Assembly: GCA_964017195.1 (NCBI GenBank) | Contig: OZ024891.1 | Span: forward strand, 1,562,394-1,626,393 | DNA length: 64,000 nucleotides | DNA from: Siderastrea radians | Taxonomy: Eukaryota; Cnidaria; Anthozoa; Scleractinia; Rhizangiidae | Direction: 5' to 3' | Part shown: positions 57,423-64,000 of the stretch, in pieces | Position numbering within the stretch: position 1 is the first letter of the stretch | Layout of the letters: each line of letters opens with the position of its first letter | Made by a program: the position numbers and the translations under genes | The notes under the pieces: model-generated | Told to the model about the DNA's origin: nothing | The model's database searches: none | The model's input: the letters and a program-made list of their open reading frames with translations, nothing else

Positions 57423-60400
57423 TCAACACAAGTCTAGCTGTGTACATGTTAGGACGTTCGCCATGCAAACGTAGTCTGAAAGTCTGAACGATCTGGGACA
57501 TCTGCATGCAAGACGCTCCAGCACTGCCTCGGGAGCAGGCTTTCCATCCATCCAGTCAATTGGCAGACTTGATTCGTCTTCCGCTGAGCTTCCCATCTTC
57601 CATCTGAATCCAATTGGGTCAAGGATTGATGGGCTACACTTTAGACTGCGCCTCCAAATACACGCTTGATAGTTTGCCCGCGTGGTGTCCTTTGAAGGCA
57701 GTCTTTGCAAGATGGTAACTGGTGCGACTCAATCTCTCCATTCTTCGCAAAGAACAGATTGTATCTATGATCATTCAAGTCACTTGCATTTGCCCCAGAT
57801 GAGTAGAAAGAGCAGATTACTTTCTCGATGCCCCGGAAAAGGTCTTCCGCAAGGTCCCAGGATGGACTCAGCTCAGTGAATTCTTGTTTTGCATCATTGT
57901 CTGACTTGACAATCTTTAGGGCGATGAGTTTGCCGTTACCAGCAAAAGCACCAACTGTGTCACATCAGGTGAAGGAATGAAGACCAACGAGAGCCTGAAA
58001 AACATCTTCCCCGATAGTAGCAACCAATTTACTAATGTCAATCAACCTTGTGCGTGTCTGAGTACCTCATTTCTGGAACAGACTGGCATCAATGGAACTA
58101 GAAAAGGCCAGAAGCAGCACAAACACATCGGTATCTTCTGAGCTGACCACCACTGCGTCATAACCACCTTGCACGTAGCAGTAGACGAGTGACAGCCTCC
58201 TCTTGGCAGCTGCATAACTCCGGCACTTCCACTGTTCTGTCTCCAGAAATCCTTAAGCATTTCTCCTCACACGTGACATACAGCTCTTTTCTATTTCGCT
58301 GAATTCTCTGGACGTACTGCTCAGTACGTCAGGAGGATGCCAGGCTTCCAAAGGCGATCTGGGTGCTTTCGACGCTCACTTTCTGTATGAGAGGCATCTC
58401 ATCAAAAACCGTAGCTGAGTTATTTGGTGACCCGTCAGCTAGCTGGACATTCTTTCGCAGTTAAGAAGGCAATGCCGCCTTGTTGTTCTTCTGAGGAAAA
58501 TCCTCTGCTGTCTACAATGCCCAAGGCATAGGACCAAGGCTATGTTGCAGCTTGTCCTTGGCTTCAATTTTCCGACTTTGTCCCGTAATTATCATTCTCC
58601 CGAAAAGAGATCTGTTGGCCTTGAGTATCATGGTTCTTCGCTGAGTCGAGACTGTTTTCTTCTTACTGAGTGACGTAAACATCGTCAGTTTTTTCAACTT
58701 CACAGGATCATAAAACTTCTTCTTGGGAGGGGAGCTTTGAAGCCTTTCCTCCTTGAATTGCTGGAATTTTTGTTCTCAAACCCCACAGGCGTGAAGTAAG
58801 TGATATGGCATATCTACAGGAGCATCTTTCGCTGTCGAGATGATGTTGAGGTCTTGGTTTCCTACGAATGGATTATTCCAGCTCTCGATGAGGGCTTCAA
58901 CTGCCAATACTTGGTCTTCATCTTTAGGCATTCTCGGTGATTGCATCTTATCGTGGTGAAATTGAGGTCACTTTGCTTGTACTAAACTCCTCAGCTGATC
59001 GAGAAAAGCACACCTGTACTCTGCCGTAAGGTAAAATCTATTTACAGCACCGGTCTTGTCATGATCCCTGTCTTCGTTGTCTTTGTTGACACTTACGTCA
59101 ATGGTGTGATCCACGAGAATCCTCCCAAACGGACTCTCGCCAGCTACCTGCACAGAAAAAATGACCTTCCATAAATTCCAATGTACATCACGATGATCCA
59201 CTGGAAGGGTCGCCATTTGTGCGCTGTATACTAGATATCTTGCATAATTGAACTTGTCGTATGCAAAGAACCATGGGATCATATGATGAACTGCATAGAG
59301 ATGTAGCAACCAGTTACCTTCTTGCAGTAAGGCCTGGTATATGCGCTTGTGAACTCGAACTGTACATCTCCTTCAAGGACGCCTGAGACCGGACCTTCTG
59401 CGATTATCCCTGATTCAGTGCCGATATCGCGCAAACCAGTGTCTTGGAACGGTTACCGTTTGCTAATTATGGATAGAAAGTTGAAAATTGTATGAAAAGT
59501 TCCCACCCTGAGAAGAACTTCAGCGTAGAGATCTTTGTGCTTCCAGGCGACCTCACAAGCTTTGGCGTAAAGTGCTTGGTCCAAGACAACCACAATCTCA
59601 GGTTGATTTAAAATCTTCCTGATACCCTCTGACTGACATAAGATCTAATTGACCGTGGATAGCTGAGTCACGGGAGCATTTACTGTAGGAAGATACCCAA
59701 CAACATCTTGCATAACCAGTTTATGGCTATGAAACTTGATGTTAAAGCCTGTCCACCTTGGGGTCCGCTGATTGTTTCCTTTAACTAGTCATGCAATAAG
59801 CCAAAGTAGGTCCTTTCTTCTAGAATCTTTTCCTGGCCACCATAATCAATCGTAGGTGTTCCGAGAGGCTGTGGTCCTACCCTGTCTCCTGGAATGTATA
59901 AGGCTAGAGGCTGAACTTCCTGCGTGACAGTCCTCCGCGTTCGTTTGCTGATAACTGGAGGCTGTATACTGGGGAGTTATGGTCCGTACACCTTGGGTTA
60001 GAGGGCAATGCCATTAACGAATTAAGTGGTTCTCTCTCCTGCGAGTGTCTCCACTGACCTGTCGATGTTATCCCACGCCAAGTTGGGGAACACGTTAGGT
60101 TGAATAGTCCCTAGAAGAACCACCTTCTGGTTTAAGTTTGCTGCCATCTTCTGTAGGCACAAAGCTGTGTCATTTTTTTCGAGCTGAGAAAAGGACACAC
60201 CATGTCCGAGTCTATTCAGCATTTGTATTAATTCTACATTTTCAGTCAGAGTTTTCACCCCATACGACAGCAGAATGTGTTTAGGTTTTCTTTGGCCGCA
60301 GATGTTGCATAAATGAGATCTTGGCTGAAAGAGTTGATCAACATCTTTATTCTTGAAAAAGATGGAATATTCAGTTTGTCACGAGCGTGGGACAAAGAAA

Positions 60401-60830
60401 AATTCTGAGTCCCCGACGGGAATCGAACCCATGATCTCCCGTAACACCGGTCGGGCGCTCTAACCACTGAGCTACTGGGAGACTCGTGGCGAGCGAGGTC
60501 ATATTTACTGAGTTCGTTGTGACACGCGTCCTGCATACTGCTAGGATCAGCAATGTCGAAAGCACCGTGTGTGATAATAAATAAAGATCAACTGCGATGC
60601 AGTCGCCAAGGAGGACTCCAGTAAAGAATCTGACCAGACATTCTGGAACTGGGAAATTGTCTGGAACAACATGTCCTCGATGAATTGACCACGAGTTGGT
60701 ATACTTTGGTATACTTCATATCCGTAACGGAACGTCGCACGTGAGCAGGACACTTGTCAATGACATTTGTAATATCTGTGGTTGCAAGCCTGTGGCTTTC
60801 AAGTTCCTTTTCCAAAAGAAGCTTTTCTTT
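57423..60830 (-). pseudogene. Decayed cnidarian transposon ORF with nested SINE
   Basis: Successive minus-strand frames carry ordered pieces of one large protein: near 60600-60815 (ITNVIDKCPAHVRRSVTDMK), 60022-60258 (LIQMLNRLGHGVSFSQLEKN; NVFPNLAWDNIDRSVETL), 59550-59900 in broken frames, 58968-59309 (MIPWFFAYDKFNYARYLVYS; HTIDVSVNKD), about 58040-58260, and 57423-57710 (TTRANYQACIWRRSL; LPIDWMDGKPAPEAVLERL; a C-terminal Cys-rich tail). I recognise these phrases as belonging to a high-copy uncharacterised element protein in cnidarian genomes but cannot name its superfamily. Stops and frameshifts throughout make it a pseudogene. A SINE interrupts it at about 60350-60500, so the SINE came later. 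Confidence 0.65.
60352..60505 (-). mobile_element. tRNA-derived SINE, copy 2
   Basis: On the minus strand, CCCAGTAGCTCAGTGGTTAG (A box) and GGGTTCGATTCCCG (B box) are intact, followed by TTTGTCCCACGCTCGTGAC. It shares the upstream phrase CTCGC-ACAAGTCTCCCAG or CTCGCCACGAGTCTCCCAG with copy 1 and a similar tail. It sits inside the decayed transposon ORF. Confidence 0.85.
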
Positions 60831-61392
60831 AACCCTCTACCTAACTTAAAAATAGCCTGATGTTTCAATTAAAAAAGTCTAGCCTGAACCTCTTCATTAC
60901 ACACTTCAATCGTCTGAAGGGTCAGTTATGCATTTTTTACGGTTTCTTCATGAAAAACCCCAGCTTACATGAAACAACTCCACTCGTGGTTGTGACACGA
61001 GGCAAAGGGGTCAGCGGCTCGGACTGAAGGCTCAATAAAACTTTTTCAGTGCATAAAGATTATCATCGCAAGATCTCAAAGAAAAAAAAGAGTCGTTTTA
61101 ATTCTTATTTTGCAGAAGATAAATCCCCACACCCTGATAGGTAGGACAGTAGCTGTTCATGATTAACTGGAAGTGCAGGATAGGACTAAAAATTTACTCA
61201 CCCCACCCCCTTGAAAAATCATGGAAGATGACACTTTGGCAAATGCTATCACATATATTCTTTTACTAAGGGTAAAGAGCTTTCCAAAAATGTATGTCAC
61301 TCTTTGTCCCCCCAAGTGGTACGATTCACCCCCCCTCACTCATGCACTGAAATACATGGTCCCATCACTTAACACGCATATTATCTGGTTCT

Positions 61393-61974
61393 TTACAAAC
61401 ACTGGCGAAACAAACGAGCTACAAAATACACAGACTCAGGACTTAACACACATATAATACGGTTTCCTTGGGCGTCCCTGCATTGTGTAGTTATTCCTTT
61501 ATTAGTGTCTGTTAACAAATCATCCTTCTGAGTGATGAATATCAGAGGACGCCGCTTCTGAATGAGATACATATTTTCCGGCTCTGATAAAATCGTTGTA
61601 ATAAATAACACTTGCGTATTACTTGGCAGGATCGTAAAGTCAATATCATCGCTGTTGGAATTGGCAATCATGTCAGCAGAGACGAGTTGATTGAGATCGC
61701 CATGGGAAGAAAAGAGCGGGTCATACAAGTTGACAAAATCCAGCATTTTCATGCCTCGTATCTCAGAGATGCCATTCACAAGATTTGTTGAGACCTTCTT
61801 ATGAAGGTCTTTATGGTTCATACAGCGGTGATTAAATAAAAAGAGGGGTACAAACCTTAACACTAAATAACACGGGAAATCAGTTTGGACATTTAAATAA
61901 TTCGGTTCTAGAAGACCCAGGCTTGTAAGAGAAACGAGCTGGCGAAACGCAACGGACGTCGGAAAAGAGAACAA
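61393..61974 (-). CDS. Unassigned 193-codon open frame
   Basis: The longest open frame in the right part. It contains LRFVPLFLFNHRCMNHKDLH, then NGISEIRGMKMLDFVNLYDP and TILPSNTQVLFITTILSEPE. The amino-acid mix looks protein-like, but no family is recognised and no splice sites, signal peptide or clear promoter support it. It could be an exon, a piece of another mobile element, or chance. Confidence 0.3.
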   Translation of the reverse strand: MFSFPTSVAFRQLVSLTSLGLLEPNYLNVQTDFPCYLVLRFVPLFLFNHRCMNHKDLHKKVSTNLVNGISEIRGMKMLDFVNLYDPLFSSHGDLNQLVSADMIANSNSDDIDFTILPSNTQVLFITTILSEPENMYLIQKRRPLIFITQKDDLLTDTNKGITTQCRDAQGNRIICVLSPESVYFVARLFRQCL

Positions 61975-63240
61975 GAGTGGTAAAACATGACAGGCAACTC
62001 GCTAGACTGATTCTTGTAAAAAGACCAACGTGATTGAAAATCAGTTTACTGGGATGTAAACACGTTAAGAAATAAACAAGAAGAGTTTACTTGTGTTTTG
62101 TTTCCTTCCCACTTATTACTATAATTTATTGGAATGAGTCCGAAGAAGTCGTTAATTCCCAGCTAATTTTACTCATTTGTTCTTGCAGGTGCTATTCTTC
62201 TTCTTATTCTACCATTTTTTCCGATACAAATACAGGGCGAACTCACTTAAACTGCAATTTTTGTAAAGGCAAAGGAGGAAACAGTCTAAACTGAAAACTA
62301 AAATATTAACCTTTAATATATCCTGAAATGGCCGTCGCAATCTCCAGCAATCTCGCGAACTTAAGGAGTATTTACAGTTTAAGTTTTACAATGTTAGGAA
62401 ATAAAAGCCCTTAACTTTGCGCAGAAAATAAACAAACAGTACCTTACTCAGCAAATGAAATTTACAAAAACTCTATCTGACCCAACAGGAAAGCATCATT
62501 CATATAGACAAGCTTAACTCGTAACACGTAAAACTACTCATACAGTGGTACCCTGCACGTAGTCTAGTATCTAGGCGCTTTCTCTTGCCTCGTTGTCCGT
62601 GCAAGGCCTGGGGTGGGAGGGAGTGACGTAACCGCGCTTAAGTAGAATCCAGGCCTACACGAGTCGAACGCAAACGGACTGGACTGGCCTTGCACGCTGA
62701 CGTCTCGTGTTTTCCTTTTGCCCAAGGAAGTAAGCAAAAGACGTTTGCGCGCCGGCTGTGAAACTGCTTAAAGGCACTCGCGACAGCACAATTTATAAAC
62801 ACGTTGAGAGAATAAAACATCTTATAAAAAAAACATTCTGAGAGAACTACAAAGTAGTGCAAAACATCACTTGTTTTACGTAGTTTACTTCAGTCCACAC
62901 ACACACAATGGGTATACAGTGGAATCACGCCCAGTATATATCGCCACACACAGTTTTGCAGAATGAAGTCAGGACGGGGAAAATTCCTCTTCGCATCTAC
63001 TAAGCTTTTGTCTCAAAATCCACTATTTTCTCACATCTCTCACATTCACAGTGTATCAAACAGTCAGAACTTCAATCAGTTAAAGTCTCAAAATAGACAG
63101 GTTTCCGAAACCTGTCCTTGACTTTCCACTTTCATGACTCCTGTACAACAGGAGATCTCCTGGTACAATAAATAATATATATTTTTCTGTTAAAATATAT
63201 TAAATATCTTTTTAAAAGAAGGCAAAGCTGTTTTGTTCAG
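61975..63240. other. Non-coding interval, nothing recognised
   Basis: AT-rich, with a GC-richer patch at 62560-62760. No splice-bounded frame recognised. It may include 3' UTR of a minus-strand gene entering from the right. Confidence 0.35.
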
Positions 63241-63242
63241 AC

Positions 63243-63540
63243 TGTGTCCTGTGACGGCTGGACACTGTTAACTGACACCTGTCAATAATCAAATGCGATC
63301 ACTTGCGTGATGAAATGAGATTCGTCAATCATCAATAACAGGTTGCACTCGATGAATTGACAACCGTTAATTAAAGTGATGACTGGCTATGCAATAAACT
63401 GACAACTGTCATTCATCATCAACAGCTTGGCACTGGTAAAGTCACATTTGTCAATCATAAATGATGGCTGAAGCATCAGTCTAAGTGACACCTGTCAATC
63501 ATTAGTGACGGCTGGACACTCGGTGAACTGACATCTGTCT
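63243..63540. repeat. Degenerate tandem repeat, unit about 50-60 bp
   Basis: Five or six diverged copies built on CTGTCAATCATxAxTGACGG followed by CTGGACACT and GGTGAACTGACA. CTGTCAAT or a close variant recurs near 63280, 63395, 63450 and 63492. It would lie in the 3' UTR of the putative terminal exon at 63502-63621. Confidence 0.65.
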
Positions 63541-63621
63541 TGTGGGTGAAGGAGGAACATGTGACGGTGGTGGAGGGGAGACTGGGGCGGGTAGGGCGAG
63601 GATGGTGTTGTCAAACGTGAC
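63502..63621 (-). CDS. Possible terminal coding exon of a minus-strand gene beyond the right edge
   Basis: On the minus strand a pyrimidine-rich tract (TATTCCTTTTTTCATGTTAG) forms an acceptor. After it, a proline-rich frame of 39 codons with SPPPPSHVPPSP runs to TAA at 63502; a second frame is open to a nearby stop as well. No family can be assigned from so little sequence. Confidence 0.25.
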   Translation of the reverse strand, partial: VTFDNTILALPAPVSPPPPSHVPPSPTRQMSVHRVSSRH

Positions 63622-64000
63622 CTAACATGAAAAAAGGAATACACCTGAAAAAACATTCAATTCTGATCGTTTTGAAAACTAGTGCGACTTTTAAGCAAAA
63701 CCCTGCAGAAAAGTGTAACAATATAACAAAGACGATACGAGCGCAGCTCACCCGAGGTAATACGACCATCGTTGAAGATCACACGAAGACTTCATATAAT
63801 CTGAAGATACCCAAAGACCCTTCAGGCTTTCAGGCGTCAACAACCGAGGAGTTCAGAGGATTGCCAAAGACACGCAAAGTTTACTGAAGTTCAATCGAAG
63901 CACAAAAAAGAGGTGACAACGATAAAGGAAACTCAATGAAAACACGAAGAAGACCAAGACTCCGATTATCGCTAACCCGGGTTTCAAAAGTTAACCACAG

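Overview
The window is nuclear DNA of a cnidarian, most likely an anthozoan (coral, sea anemone or corallimorph). Genes are split by GT-AG introns, the DNA is AT-rich, and it holds many small DNA transposons, tRNA-derived SINEs and a 5'-truncated LINE. The species cannot be named from the sequence. Gene models were built by hand from splice sites, reading phase and remembered family motifs; no alignment or search was run.

Layout. 1245-7859 (-): N-terminal and middle exons of a PHF21A/BHC80-like chromatin protein; its PHD finger lies beyond the left edge. 8358-12925 (+): complete nucleoporin NUP50, head to head with PHF21 across 498 bp. 15737-16245 (+): broken hAT/ZMYM-type transposase. 16976-17761 (-) and 18353-19090 (+): two intronless, membrane-anchored ABHD14-type hydrolases, head to head. 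23248-55175 (+): a secreted modular protein with a signal peptide, a cysteine-rich GECWSG domain, 13 EGF modules each on its own phase 1-1 exon, and the start of a von Willebrand A domain. Between EGF exons 8 and 9 lies an 18.9-kb interval holding two further same-strand genes. 57423-60830 (-): a decayed transposon with a nested SINE. The right end is mostly non-coding, with one uncertain ORF and a possible terminal exon of a minus-strand gene.

The standout is the 31322-45024 gene. Its exons join in phase into about 1,479 codons. They carry the RAG1/Transib core signature (first Asp region, C-x2-C, LHC[DE], H-x4-H, and a Glu 20 residues after the second His). A Gln/Pro/Ala linker and a C-terminal Ulp1/SENP-type cysteine protease domain follow. 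A 4,232-bp DNA transposon with a 2-bp AG duplication sits inside the linker; conceptually removing it and one AG restores the repeat and the frame. A hairpin-forming satellite and an intronless kinase gene with an HND catalytic loop follow.

Several elements have visible terminal inverted repeats and target-site duplications: hAT-like (111-937), TTA-flanked (1559-1972 and 49693-49943), 8-bp-duplication CCC...GGG elements (14435-14903 and 19731-20156), TA-flanked (28806-29311), TTAA-flanked (42043-42434), and three long foldbacks.
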